Shown in pieces: positions 27,551 to 36,317 of a DNA stretch of 64,000 nt. The translations under genes and the position numbers were made by a program. The DNA lies in assembly GCA_900553815.1 (NCBI GenBank), contig USEY01000003.1:1-64000 (forward strand), given 5' to 3'. The notes below the pieces were generated by a model. The model saw only the letters and a list, made by a program, of their open reading frames with translations, did no database searches and had not been told where the DNA came from. The stretch's first letter is position 1, and every line of letters begins with the position of its first letter. This DNA is from an uncultured Bacteroides sp. GTDB lineage: Bacteria; Bacteroidota; Bacteroidia; Bacteroidales; Bacteroidaceae.

Positions 27551-29554
27551 TTACTCTCTTTCGTCGGAAGAAGGAGTGGAAGTGAGGTTCCTAATCAACT
27601 CCTCATCCGCCAGATAAGGCATCGTGATATGATAGCCCTCAGCATGCGTACGGTTGAATTCTCCGGCCGTCTCCATGGCATGACTGTTGCGTGCCCACGA
27701 ACGGCGGGCCACACCGCCCATCACATCCCAGAGCATGGCCGAACGCAAGATGCGGTCGACACGTTCGGAGCCGTCGCACACCATGCCAAAGCCACCGTTG
27801 ATGGCCTTTCCTATGCCTACGCCGCCACCGTTGTGCAACGCCACGAGGCTCATACCCCGTGCACAGTTGCCGGCAAAGCACTGCACGGCCATGTCGGCCA
27901 TCATGTTGCTGCCGTCCTTTATGTTGGCCGTCTCGCGGAAAGGAGAGTCAGTACCGCTGACATCGTGGTGGTCGCGTCCCAGCATGATGGGGCCAACCTC
28001 GCCGCGGCGCACCATTTCATTGAAGCGCAGGGCAATCTTCAGACGTCCTTCGGCATCCTGATAGAGGATACGTGCCTGAGTACCTACCACGAGGTTGTTC
28101 TTCTCGGCGTCGCGAATCCAGTTGTAGTTGTCCAGGTCCTGTCCGCGACGTGTGGGGTCGATGCACTCCATGGCGGCATGGTCGGTCTTCACCAGGTCCT
28201 CGTGCTTGCCGCTGAGGCACACCCAGCGGAAGGGACCGTAGCCGTAGTCGAAGAGTTCGGGCCCCATGATGTCTTCCACGTAGCTGGGGAAGATGAAACC
28301 GTTCTTGTCGCTGCCGCCGCGTGCTATCTCCTTGACGCCGGCATCGTAGACGGCCTTCATGAAGGAATTGCCATAATCAAAGAAGTAAGTACCCCACTCG
28401 ACAAGCTGCTTGATAGCCCGGTAGTGACGCTCAAGCGATGCGTCGACCAGCTGACGGAAACGCGGAGCATCTTCATGAAGCAGCCGGGTGCGCTCTTCAA
28501 AGGTAAGGCCTGCGGGGCAATAACCGCCGTCGTAGGCAGCATGGCAGGAAGTTTGGTCGGAAAGCAGGTCGGGACGGATGCCTTCGCGCACGGCATACTC
28601 CAGCAAGTCAACAATGTTACCATGGTAGGCCACTGACAACGGTTCTCCATGCTTCATGGCCTTCTGTGCCCAGGCAAAGGCTTCGGGGATGGAGTCGGTG
28701 ACTTTCTGCACCCAGCCCTGACTGTGGCGGGTCTCAATGCGCGAGGCATCGACCTCGGCAATGATAGCTGCCGCGCCTGCCATTACGGCTGCCTTGGGCT
28801 GTGCGCCACTCATGCCGCCCAGGCCGGAAGAGACAAACAGACGCCCCGCCAGGTCGCCATCCTGCGGAATGCCCAGCTTCAGGCGTCCGGCATTGAGCAG
28901 GGTGTTGAACGTGCCGTGCACGATGCCCTGCGGACCGATGTACATCCAGCCTCCGGCCGTCATCTGCCCGTAGTTGGCCACACCCAGCTGCATGGCCGTA
29001 TGCCAGTCTTCCTGATTATCGTATATGCCCACCATCAAGGCGTTGGTAATGATGACGCGCGGCGCCTCGGGGTGAGATTTGAAGAGTCCCAGCGGATGGC
29101 CGCTCTCCACCACCAGTGTCTGGTCTTGCGTCAGCTCTTCCAGATACATCTTGATAAGGCGATATTGCATCCAGTTCTGGCACACCTGTCCGGTTTCACC
29201 ATAAGTCACCAGTTCGTACGGATAGAGAGCCACGTCGAAAGACAGGTTGTTGTCAATCATCACCTGGAAGGCCTTTCCCTCCACGCATTTGCCCCGATAT
29301 TCATCGATGGGCTTTGCCTTGAGGTCGCCCTGCGGCCGGTAGCGATAGCCGTAGATGCGGCCGCGGGTACGGAGTTCTTCCAGAAATTCGGGTGCAAGTT
29401 GCTCGTGCAGTTCACGGGGAATGTAGCGCAGGGCATTCTTCAGCGCCGTAGCCGTCTGTGCTTCGTCAAGCGTGTAGCCACGGTCGGGAGCCCGCCTGAT
29501 GCCCTCTACAAAGGTGGGATAAGGGGGCAGTGTTTTGCTTAAAGTTATCTCCAT
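27551..29554 (-). CDS. hutU: Urocanate hydratase
   Basis: A 667-residue, NAD-dependent enzyme that hydrates urocanate to imidazolonepropionate. Conserved segments include VESGHPLGLFKSHPEAPR, GGMSGAQPKAAVMAG and LHNGGGVGIGKAINGGFG. Bacteroides members are longer than the roughly 555-residue proteobacterial form. The ATG at 29554 (MEITLSK) is chosen because conservation begins there; the 29 codons upstream are probably leader. As first gene it heads the operon hutU-ftcD-hutI-fchA-hutH. Confidence 0.95.
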   Translation of the reverse strand: MEITLSKTLPPYPTFVEGIRRAPDRGYTLDEAQTATALKNALRYIPRELHEQLAPEFLEELRTRGRIYGYRYRPQGDLKAKPIDEYRGKCVEGKAFQVMIDNNLSFDVALYPYELVTYGETGQVCQNWMQYRLIKMYLEELTQDQTLVVESGHPLGLFKSHPEAPRVIITNALMVGIYDNQEDWHTAMQLGVANYGQMTAGGWMYIGPQGIVHGTFNTLLNAGRLKLGIPQDGDLAGRLFVSSGLGGMSGAQPKAAVMAGAAAIIAEVDASRIETRHSQGWVQKVTDSIPEAFAWAQKAMKHGEPLSVAYHGNIVDLLEYAVREGIRPDLLSDQTSCHAAYDGGYCPAGLTFEERTRLLHEDAPRFRQLVDASLERHYRAIKQLVEWGTYFFDYGNSFMKAVYDAGVKEIARGGSDKNGFIFPSYVEDIMGPELFDYGYGPFRWVCLSGKHEDLVKTDHAAMECIDPTRRGQDLDNYNWIRDAEKNNLVVGTQARILYQDAEGRLKIALRFNEMVRRGEVGPIMLGRDHHDVSGTDSPFRETANIKDGSNMMADMAVQCFAGNCARGMSLVALHNGGGVGIGKAINGGFGMVCDGSERVDRILRSAMLWDVMGGVARRSWARNSHAMETAGEFNRTHAEGYHITMPYLADEELIRNLTSTPSSDERE

Positions 29555-29860
29555 GGTATTTTCGGATAAGAAGGTTACAATTTGCCAGCCAAAGGCCGTC
29601 AAACATTGCCGCAATATAGAAAATATTCCTGATATTCGCAATATTAAGCGGGTTTATTTATCAAAAAGAAAGATTCGTCCCTTTCGTCCCACAACCGGCA
29701 CCCACCCAGGAAGCCGCTGTACATGCCTGCCCGATTCAGCACTCACAGACAGGAAAGAACCAACCACCCGCCATGTCCACACAAACCCGCCCTGCCATCC
29801 CCGTCCAAGCCCATTGCCCCAAGTACCTGCCGCTAACGCCTGACCGGTGGAGCATTGCCC

Positions 29861-29949
29861 GTTTCCACTGGACAGGAACAGGAGTTTCAGTCCGAAGAAA
29901 CTTTTGTTCCCAACCGGAGAAACTGTAGTTTCAGTGGACTGAAACAAAA
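29861..29949. repeat. GTTTC-GAAAC dyad array, 22-23-bp period
   Basis: Four units start at 29861, 29884, 29906 and 29928 (spacing 23, 22, 22). Each is a dyad of the form GTTnC…GnAAC: GTTTCCACTGGACAGGAAC, GTTTCAGTCCGAAGAAAC, GTTCCCAACCGGAGAAAC and the perfect GTTTCAGTGGACTGAAAC. It sits in the 503-bp gap between hutU and the PepSY-like gene, which otherwise holds a terminator and no gene. Confidence 0.75.
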
Positions 29950-30010
29950 AAAAGACTCCGAACGCAAACGCTTTCCTCCAAAGAGGTGGATCGTTCACGG
30001 TCGGAGTTTT
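29946..30010 (-). terminator. Terminator of the PepSY-like gene
   Basis: ACTCCGA (29955-29961) pairs with TCGGAGT (30001-30007). On the minus strand the stem is followed by an eight-T run, and on the plus strand by TTTTTATT, so it could work in both directions. It lies about 50 bp beyond the stop at 30058. Confidence 0.7.
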
Positions 30011-30057
30011 TATTCGGAATATCACCGGTCTTTACTGCCGGTCAAAAGAGGCGAAAC

Positions 30058-30498
30058 TTAATCGTCGCTGTCCATGTCTATCACATTGAACTTCTTGTCA
30101 AACTTGATTTCCCAGAAGTTGGAAAGTTTCACTTCGTAAGAATCACGGTCGCGCTCTATGCTGAGAAACTTGGCATCGGGATAGTTAGAAGAAACGAACT
30201 GCTTGATTTGTGCCGGAACTACGGCTTCGGGCACAGACTGATGTTTACAGTTGATTTCGGTCCACTCGCCCTGCTTGTCAAACTCCAGCTGGTCACCATT
30301 GATGAACACTACGTCGTACGTACTGCCAAACAGCTTGCTCTCCATTTTGCTGAAGGCTACCTTCGCGTTGGGGAAGTACTTGGTGACAAACTGCTGAGCT
30401 GCTGCGGGCAACTGGTTGAATGCAATGGGCTTGTCGTTATCGGCCATCATCGACTGCATCGTAAACACACACACTAACAAAAGGAATAACTTCTTCAT
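30058..30498 (-). CDS. PepSY-like (DUF2874) exported protein
   Basis: A 146-residue protein with a signal peptide (…SMMA) and two successive beta-lactamase-inhibitor-like/PepSY-like repeats: about residues 28-80 (LPAAAQQFVTKYFPNAKVAF…YDVVFINGDQLEFDKQGEW) and 90-143 (VPAQIKQFVSSNYPDAKFLS…YEVKLSNFWEIKFDKKFNV). Such periplasmic proteins are common in Bacteroides; their role is unknown. Single-gene transcription unit with its own terminator. Confidence 0.85.
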   Translation of the reverse strand: MKKLFLLLVCVFTMQSMMADNDKPIAFNQLPAAAQQFVTKYFPNAKVAFSKMESKLFGSTYDVVFINGDQLEFDKQGEWTEINCKHQSVPEAVVPAQIKQFVSSNYPDAKFLSIERDRDSYEVKLSNFWEIKFDKKFNVIDMDSDD

Positions 30499-30618
30499 AA
30501 GGCTTGATTTTTTTAATGAATATTTGTTCTTGAATTTTCGTTTTGATAGTGCAAAGTAAAAGAGCGATTCGGGAAAGAATTGGGAAAAACGACAAATCTG
30601 AAAAAAATTTTTTCCTTT

Positions 30619-31605
30619 CTATTTCTGCAACTTCAGGCTATAGTTTGCCTTGGGGCTGATAGGCTCCAGGTTCTTGCCCATCAGGACGAGGGTTTGCTCG
30701 TTTTCTCTGAAGAAATTGAAAAGGAACTTGCCGTCGTCGCAAAGCATCTGCCACACCACGCGTTCACGGCCATTGATATTGTTGCGCAATACCCGGCGGC
30801 GTCCCTGGTAGGTAGTCACTACGTCGTCGGCACCGTCCTTGCCTGGACAAGTCAGGGTCAGTATGAAGCCGCCATCGTCTGTGGCGTGTTCAAAAGTACG
30901 CACCTCAAGCCTGTAGAGACGGTCCTGACATACATCGTCCGAAATAACACCCTCAAACACCTGCTTCTGCAAGATGCCCGACGTCATGCCACGGAGATAA
31001 GGCTCCATCACCTCGGCCGATTCGCTGTTCTCTGCCTTCAGCTTCTCCTGCAATTCAGGATAACCGTCCAGCAGCTCCATCATGCGGTCTTTGCCAATAA
31101 ACTCGGCACGCCCAGTCTGCAAGTCCAGATCATAATAGACACGTGCGCTCACCAGTGCCGAGGCGGCAATGGCATCGCCCACTTCGCCTCCCAGCTTGGT
31201 GGCATCGGCAGGCGTGGCCGTGCTGGCGGCTACCTGTCCCAACGGCTGTGCACGGAAATAATAGCGGTCGCCCACCCGCAAGACGGGAGCATACCAGTTG
31301 CCGAAACGATAACGCTTGTAGCGCATCTTCCGGCAATTGACATAAAGGTCCGAGTCTACCTGCACAGCATAGCACCGCTTGCGCAAGTAGCGCGACAATC
31401 CGGGATTTTCGATTGCTTCAATGCGATAGTCGGCACCGCCCATCAGCAGGATTTGGTTCTTAGAGCGCTTCTCCACCCGCAGGATGCTGACGGTATCGCC
31501 CCGCCCTTCCTGCAAATCGCGCAGATTGGAGTACATGATTTGCTGTGCGGCACACGGCAAGGCTGCCAGCAGAACCGCAATTCCCAAAAGCCAGACTTTC
31601 TTCAT
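30619..31605 (-). CDS. Exported protein of unknown function with C-terminal NlpE-like domain
   Basis: Starting at the ATG at 31605, which opens a clear signal peptide (MKKVWLLGIAVLLAALPCAA), the protein has 328 residues. The middle part resembles Bacteroides proteins of unknown function (possibly DUF6563; from memory). The last roughly 100 residues (GGFILTLTCPGKDG, VWQMLCDDGKFLFNFF, LEPISPKANYSLKL) look like a lipocalin/NlpE-type barrel as in envelope-stress sensors. No catalytic motif is seen. Upstream lies a well-formed promoter (31631-31663). Confidence 0.65.
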   Translation of the reverse strand: MKKVWLLGIAVLLAALPCAAQQIMYSNLRDLQEGRGDTVSILRVEKRSKNQILLMGGADYRIEAIENPGLSRYLRKRCYAVQVDSDLYVNCRKMRYKRYRFGNWYAPVLRVGDRYYFRAQPLGQVAASTATPADATKLGGEVGDAIAASALVSARVYYDLDLQTGRAEFIGKDRMMELLDGYPELQEKLKAENSESAEVMEPYLRGMTSGILQKQVFEGVISDDVCQDRLYRLEVRTFEHATDDGGFILTLTCPGKDGADDVVTTYQGRRRVLRNNINGRERVVWQMLCDDGKFLFNFFRENEQTLVLMGKNLEPISPKANYSLKLQK

Positions 31606-31630
31606 AATCGACTGTTCGTTTTTTAGAGTG

Positions 31631-31663
31631 CGAAAGGTACAGTTTTTATCCTTAACAGGCAAA
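31631..31663 (-). promoter_or_regulatory. Promoter of the NlpE-like gene
   Basis: Minus-strand TTTG (31660-31663), a 20-bp spacer, then TACCTTTCG (31631-31639) match the Bacteroides -33/-7 arrangement, 26 bp before the start codon at 31605. Confidence 0.65.
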
Positions 31664-31681
31664 CATCATGTAGAGAAATTG

Positions 31682-31689
31682 TATATTTG
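31682..31689 (+). promoter_or_regulatory. -7 box of the MutS-like gene
   Basis: TATATTTG, a perfect -7 box, lies 41 bp before the start at 31731. A matching -33 TTTG is not found at 19-21 bp. Confidence 0.45.
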
Positions 31690-31730
31690 TCCGACAAAAC
31701 AAGGGAAAAACAAACAACCGTATTTCAATA

Positions 31731-33569
31731 ATGAACAATATAGACGACATCAGAAACAACTACCTGCGCCTGATTGACGAGGCAACGGCCAAGCTGAACA
31801 AAGTACAGCAACAAATCTACCGTACCAGCATGCTCAGGCTGCTGCTGTTTGTGGCAGGCGTGGCAGGGCTCATCTATTTCAGAGCCGAGAGCTGGGCAGT
31901 GCTTATGGGCATTGTGCTGGTCACGCTGCTGCCCTTCCTGTTGCTTGTCAAATACCATAACCGCCTGTTCGGCCGGAAAGACTATATAGAGAAGAAGATG
32001 GAAATCAACCGTCAGGAAGCCGACGCCATAGACTATCGCTTTGACAAGTTCGACGACGGTGCCAAGTTCGCTGACCCGAGCCACCTGTATTCCTACGACC
32101 TGGATGTCTTTGGCCCGCACTCGCTCTTCCAATATATCAACCGCACCTGCACGCAACCCGGCCGGGCCAAGCTGGCAGCCTGGCTCGATCAGCACCTGAA
32201 AGACAAAGAAAGCATCAAGCAACGGCAAGAAGCGGTAAAGGAGCTGTCAGCCGAACTGGACTTCCGGCAACACTTCCGCATCACAGGCCTGCTGCACAAG
32301 GGCAAAGCCGCCGATGAGGCCGAACTGCGTGCCTGGACAGAGAGTCCCAGCGTATTCCGCCGCTACCGCCTGCTGCGCGTGTTGCCCCCTGTAGTGACGG
32401 GCATCAATGCGCTGTGCCTGATACTGGTGGCATGTGGTGTCATGCCGGGCACCCTTTGGGGACTACTTTGGGTATGCTTTGTCAGTGCCGGCTTCTGCTT
32501 CACCGGTAAGGTGAGCAAGATGCAGGCCCTCTACGGCAAGAAGCTGCAAATACTGGGTACATACGCCCGCCTGCTCCACGTCATGGAAGAACAACCCATG
32601 AAGAGCAACCTGCTGCAGCAAATCAAAAACAACATAGGAGGCGACAAGCAACAGAAAGCGTCGCTTGCCATCAGACGACTCAGCCAGCTCATGAACGAGC
32701 TGGACCAGCGCAACAACATGTTCATGTACGTAGTGCTGAACGGACTGTTTTTCTGGGAGCTGCGCCAGATGATGCGCATCGAGGCCTGGAAGGAAGAATA
32801 CGCCTCCAACCTGCCGCAATGGCTCAAAGCCATCGCCGAGATGGACGCCCTGAACTCTCTGGCCACCTTTGCCTACAACTACCCGGACTACACCTATCCC
32901 ACCCTGCTCAGCCGTGCCGACATCGGCAAAGACGACTTCAGGCTACAGGCCCGGGCACTGGGACATCCGCTGATGGAGCGCGACCGCTGTGTAAGGAACG
33001 ACATCGACATGACCGGCCGTCCGGCCTTCACCATCATCACTGGCGCCAACATGGCCGGCAAGAGCACCTACCTGCGCACCATCGGCGTCAACTACCTGCT
33101 GGCATGCGTAGGCGCACCGGTATGTGCCACATCCATGCAGCTCTATCCCGCACAGCTCATCACCAGCCTGCGCACCACCGACTCGCTGACCGACAACGAA
33201 TCATACTTCTTTGCCGAGCTGAAGCGTCTGAAACTCATCATCGACAAGCTGCAAGCCGGCGAGGAACTGTTCATCATCCTCGACGAGATACTGAAAGGCA
33301 CCAACTCCATGGACAAGCAGAAAGGTTCGCTGGCACTCGTCAAGCAGTTCATGAAGCTGAAAGCCAACGGCATCATAGCCACCCACGACCTGATGCTGGG
33401 CTCGCTGCGCCAGCAGTTCCCCGACCACATACGCAACTACTGCTTCGAAGCCGACATCACCAACAACCACCTGACTTTCTCCTACCACATGCGTGAAGGG
33501 GTGGCTCAGAACATGAATGCCTGCTTCCTGATGAAACAGATGGGGATAGCGATGGCTGAGGAAGATTAA
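31731..33569 (+). CDS. Membrane-anchored MutS-family ATPase
   Basis: A 612-residue protein with two N-terminal transmembrane helices (about 33-50 and 55-73), a further hydrophobic pair (about 222-255), a helical core, and a C-terminal MutS ATPase. Walker A is GANMAGKST (438-446), Walker B FIILDEI (514-520), with the MutS signature TDSLTDNESYFFAELKRLK between them and an ATHD motif after. It lacks the mismatch-recognition domain of MutS1 and the Smr domain of MutS2, so it belongs to the poorly known membrane MutS-like subfamilies. The role is unknown. Its stop overlaps the birA stop by 3 bases (convergent). Confidence 0.88.
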   Translation: MNNIDDIRNNYLRLIDEATAKLNKVQQQIYRTSMLRLLLFVAGVAGLIYFRAESWAVLMGIVLVTLLPFLLLVKYHNRLFGRKDYIEKKMEINRQEADAIDYRFDKFDDGAKFADPSHLYSYDLDVFGPHSLFQYINRTCTQPGRAKLAAWLDQHLKDKESIKQRQEAVKELSAELDFRQHFRITGLLHKGKAADEAELRAWTESPSVFRRYRLLRVLPPVVTGINALCLILVACGVMPGTLWGLLWVCFVSAGFCFTGKVSKMQALYGKKLQILGTYARLLHVMEEQPMKSNLLQQIKNNIGGDKQQKASLAIRRLSQLMNELDQRNNMFMYVVLNGLFFWELRQMMRIEAWKEEYASNLPQWLKAIAEMDALNSLATFAYNYPDYTYPTLLSRADIGKDDFRLQARALGHPLMERDRCVRNDIDMTGRPAFTIITGANMAGKSTYLRTIGVNYLLACVGAPVCATSMQLYPAQLITSLRTTDSLTDNESYFFAELKRLKLIIDKLQAGEELFIILDEILKGTNSMDKQKGSLALVKQFMKLKANGIIATHDLMLGSLRQQFPDHIRNYCFEADITNNHLTFSYHMREGVAQNMNACFLMKQMGIAMAEED

Positions 33570-34348
33570 CCCTCTATCAGATACTCCACCTCCTTGAACA
33601 AGTACGAGCGCATTCGTCCCTCTTCATCGGCCAGCACAAAGCGGCCATCGGGTTCCACCTTTACCAGGCGGGCCATGAAGCGGCCACCGGCATCGCGATA
33701 AGGATAAAAGCCGTCGCGACGATAGAGAGCCTGTGCATAGCAGCGAGCTATCTCGTCGGCAGCCTCCTGTCCGCCGTCGCGCAAGCGGCGGTAATAACCG
33801 TCGGCAATGCGAAGGACGTCGAGCAGAAGAGCAGCACGGTCATGCTCCTGACCTGTTATCTGCTTCAGCGAAACGGGGTTGGGCGCGTCGCTGCGAAAAA
33901 CTTCCTGATTGACGTTGATGCCGATGCCCGGAATGCAACGGCCGATGAAATGCCCCTGCAAGTCGTTTTCTATCAGCATGCCGCATATCTTCTTGTCGTG
34001 CCAGTACACGTCGTTGGGCCACTTGATGCTGATGCCGTCCACCAACTTGTCGAGGGCCTCCTTTACGGCCAGCGAAGCTATCTGCGAAAGCAGGAACTGA
34101 CGGCGTGCTTCCAGAAAGAGCGGGTGCAGCACGTAGCTGAACAGCAGGTTCTTGCCGTCCTCGGCCTCCCAATGGTTGCCACGCTGTCCCTTGCCTGCCG
34201 ACTGAAATTCGGAGACAACGGTCAGAAACTCGGGCACCTGGTCGGCACGTTCCTCACAATACTGTATAATGTAGCGGTTGGTAGAATCCGTTTCGTCAAG
34301 CACAATCAACGGATAGGGAAAATCTTCAGGGTATGGCTTCATATTCAT
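33566..34348 (-). CDS. birA: Biotin-[acetyl-CoA-carboxylase] ligase
   Basis: A 260-residue class I biotin protein ligase without an N-terminal DNA-binding domain. It adenylates biotin and attaches it to the carrier protein of carboxylases. The biotinyl-AMP loop GKGQRG (52-57) is followed by W and KNLLFSYVL; SIKWPNDVYW and KICGMLIEN are the other conserved segments. It overlaps the upstream yjbR-like gene by 23 bp. Confidence 0.95.
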   Translation of the reverse strand: MNMKPYPEDFPYPLIVLDETDSTNRYIIQYCEERADQVPEFLTVVSEFQSAGKGQRGNHWEAEDGKNLLFSYVLHPLFLEARRQFLLSQIASLAVKEALDKLVDGISIKWPNDVYWHDKKICGMLIENDLQGHFIGRCIPGIGINVNQEVFRSDAPNPVSLKQITGQEHDRAALLLDVLRIADGYYRRLRDGGQEAADEIARCYAQALYRRDGFYPYRDAGGRFMARLVKVEPDGRFVLADEEGRMRSYLFKEVEYLIEG

Positions 34349-34682
34349 TACGCATTTTACGGGTGAACTTCTTCAGCACTTCGTCGTAGGAGTGATCTAT
34401 CAAACTGTATATCAGCTTGTCGTCGACATCGCCGTCGAAAGCCACCTGGTTCCAGTATTTCTTGTTGAAATGCCACGCTCCGTCTATGGCCTCATAGCGT
34501 TCGCGTAAATCGAGTGCACGCTCCGGGTCGCACTTCAGCACAATGTGGTTGGCACTCTCCAAATCTATCACGGCAAACATCTTACCCATGACTTTCATCA
34601 CGAGCGAATATTCGTCGAAGGGCAAACACTCCGTAGCCGCCTTCTTGCTCAGGCAATATTCGCGCGCAGCTTCAACATTCAT
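34326..34682 (-). CDS. MmcQ/YjbR family DNA-binding-like protein
   Basis: A 118-residue protein of the CyaY-like YjbR fold: AREYCLSKKAATECLPFDEYSLVMKVMGKMFAVIDL at the front, then LKCDPERALDLRERYEAI and HFNKKYWNQVAFDGDV. Members are small cytosolic proteins with proposed DNA binding; no firm function is known. It is upstream of and overlaps birA. Confidence 0.88.
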   Translation of the reverse strand: MNVEAAREYCLSKKAATECLPFDEYSLVMKVMGKMFAVIDLESANHIVLKCDPERALDLRERYEAIDGAWHFNKKYWNQVAFDGDVDDKLIYSLIDHSYDEVLKKFTRKMRNEYEAIP

Positions 34683-34746
34683 AATTCTATCGTTATCAAA
34701 AAAAAAATTTCACACAATCAAAGAATCGGCACACTCAGCCCTCCGT

Positions 34747-35112
34747 TCAGAACAGCGGCGGATAAAAGGCATCCTCGATGTGCTCCACACGGAAATTTCC
34801 CTCCTCGCCCACGGCAGTGATGATGTCGAAACGTACATCGCCCTCCACCTCGCAAGTCTTCAGGTAAGCATCGGCAGCACGTACGATGTGGCGTATTTTC
34901 TTCTCGTCCACGGCATCCTGCGGCTCGTTGTAGTCCGTATTGTGCCGCGTCTTCACCTCCACCACCACTATCACGCCGTCCTTGAAGGCCACGATGTCAA
35001 GCTCCAGCTTGTTGCGCCGCCAGTTGCGCTCCAATATGGTGTATCCCTTGGCAGCCAGGCACTCTACAGCCGCGTCCTCGCCGGCCTTCCCCAGTTCATT
35101 GTGTGCAGACAT
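34747..35112 (-). CDS. YraN/UPF0102 family endonuclease-like protein
   Basis: A 121-residue protein with the restriction-endonuclease-like core of the family: NELGKAGEDAAVECLAAKGYTILERNWR, then ELDIVAFKDGVIVVVEVKTRHN (the D-…-EVK active-site pattern). YraN proteins are thought to act on DNA or Holliday-type structures, mostly by fold. It begins the minus-strand cluster yraN-yjbR-birA. Confidence 0.92.
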   Translation of the reverse strand: MSAHNELGKAGEDAAVECLAAKGYTILERNWRRNKLELDIVAFKDGVIVVVEVKTRHNTDYNEPQDAVDEKKIRHIVRAADAYLKTCEVEGDVRFDIITAVGEEGNFRVEHIEDAFYPPLF

Positions 35113-35239
35113 ATTCTTGCAATGTTGTTATTGGTCAGTCTTGGTCCATGCTTACAAGCGCTTTTTGCGCTCGCAACAGACAAAAATACAGTTTTTATTG
35201 TTTGAATTTAACGAAGTAAGACTATTTTTGCAGAAGATT

Positions 35240-35473
35240 ATGCGAAAGAGAGATAAAACGTGTGTGAAAGACACCCCACAGATGCCCAAGCGCAAGCAAC
35301 GGATTGTTTGCCTGATGAGCGAGGAGGAGATGCGGATTGTTGACCGATACTTGAGCAAATACAAGATTAGCAACAAATCGCGCTGGCTGAGGGAGACTGT
35401 GCTCATGTTTATCCACCAGAAGATGGCCGACGACTATCCTACCCTGTTTGGCGAACACGACATGCGCCGCTGA
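35240..35473 (+). CDS. Small basic protein, possibly ribbon-helix-helix
   Basis: A 77-residue protein starting at ATG 35240. Very basic N-terminus (RKRD, PKRKQR), then a pattern like MobC/CopG-type proteins: IVCLMSEEEMRIVDRYLSKYKISNKSRWLRETVL, which would give a strand followed by two helices. Related small proteins are common in Bacteroides and are presumed DNA-binding. It lies 110 bp before tadA on the same strand. No plasmid or transposon genes are nearby. Confidence 0.6.
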   Translation: MRKRDKTCVKDTPQMPKRKQRIVCLMSEEEMRIVDRYLSKYKISNKSRWLRETVLMFIHQKMADDYPTLFGEHDMRR

Positions 35474-35583
35474 ATGGCGGTTGCCAGTCCAGGAAATGAG
35501 CAGGAGCATTCAGGAGAACGCACATACAACTTCCGCACAACCCTACTAAACCTTCCCCTACCAACAGATAAAAAGAAACGACC

Positions 35584-36024
35584 GTGGACGACAGTTATTT
35601 CATGAAACAAGCATTGCAGGAAGCCCAAAAGGCCGCCGACAGCGGCGAGGTGCCCGTAGGAGCCGTAGTAGTATGCAAGGACCGCATCATTGCCCGTGCC
35701 CACAACCTGACAGAAACGCTGAACGACGTCACCGCCCACGCCGAAATGCAGGCCATCACGGCCGCAGCCAACCACATCGAAGCCAAATATCTGAATGAAT
35801 GCACGCTGTATGTCACGGTAGAGCCGTGCGTGATGTGTGCCGGGGCCATTGCCTGGGCGCAGACCAAGCGACTGGTGTTTGGTGCACGCGACGAGAAGAG
35901 GGGCTACCAGCGCTATGCCCCCAACGCACTGCATCCCAAGACGGAAGTGACCGACGGCATCATGGCCGACGAATGCGCCACGCTGATGAAGACCTTTTTT
36001 GCCAAGCGCAGGCACTCCTGCTGA
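35584..36024 (+). CDS. tadA: tRNA-specific adenosine deaminase
   Basis: A 146-residue zinc deaminase that converts A34 to inosine in tRNA-Arg. The zinc site is visible: HAE (His52, catalytic Glu54) and PCVMC (Cys82, Cys85). A GTG at 35584 is the likely start, since MDDSYFMKQAL matches the usual N-terminus; the next ATG (codon 7) would cut into the first helix. Complete and of normal length. Confidence 0.95.
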   Translation: MDDSYFMKQALQEAQKAADSGEVPVGAVVVCKDRIIARAHNLTETLNDVTAHAEMQAITAAANHIEAKYLNECTLYVTVEPCVMCAGAIAWAQTKRLVFGARDEKRGYQRYAPNALHPKTEVTDGIMADECATLMKTFFAKRRHSC

Positions 36025-36048
36025 CCACAGTCTATTTCCATCGGATTA

Positions 36049-36130
36049 GCAGTTAAGACTTATCGTGCTGGCAGTGGACTACTATCGCGCTGCGAGTACA
36101 CTGCTTGGTCGATAGCAGTTAACTGCTATC
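36049..36130. repeat. AGT-ACT dyad array, 22-bp period (locus 2)
   Basis: AGTTAAGACT (36051), AGTGGACT (36073), AGTACACT (36095) and AGTTAACT (36117) are spaced exactly 22 bp. It begins 25 bp after the tadA stop. Same family as the arrays at 10435 and 62959. Confidence 0.8.
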
Positions 36131-36317
36131 AAGACAAATTCCTACACCCATATTCGATTCACAAGTATCCTTGTCTTTATCTGCCTGCCATAACGCACTC
36201 AGGCAAGATAATATCCATCTTTACGATTACCAAGTACCTCTTTAGCCGGCTCAAATCCATCTTTAAGAACGCAAACCAGGTATCTGTCTCCTGCAAAATT
36301 TCTTTTTCCGTGATGAA

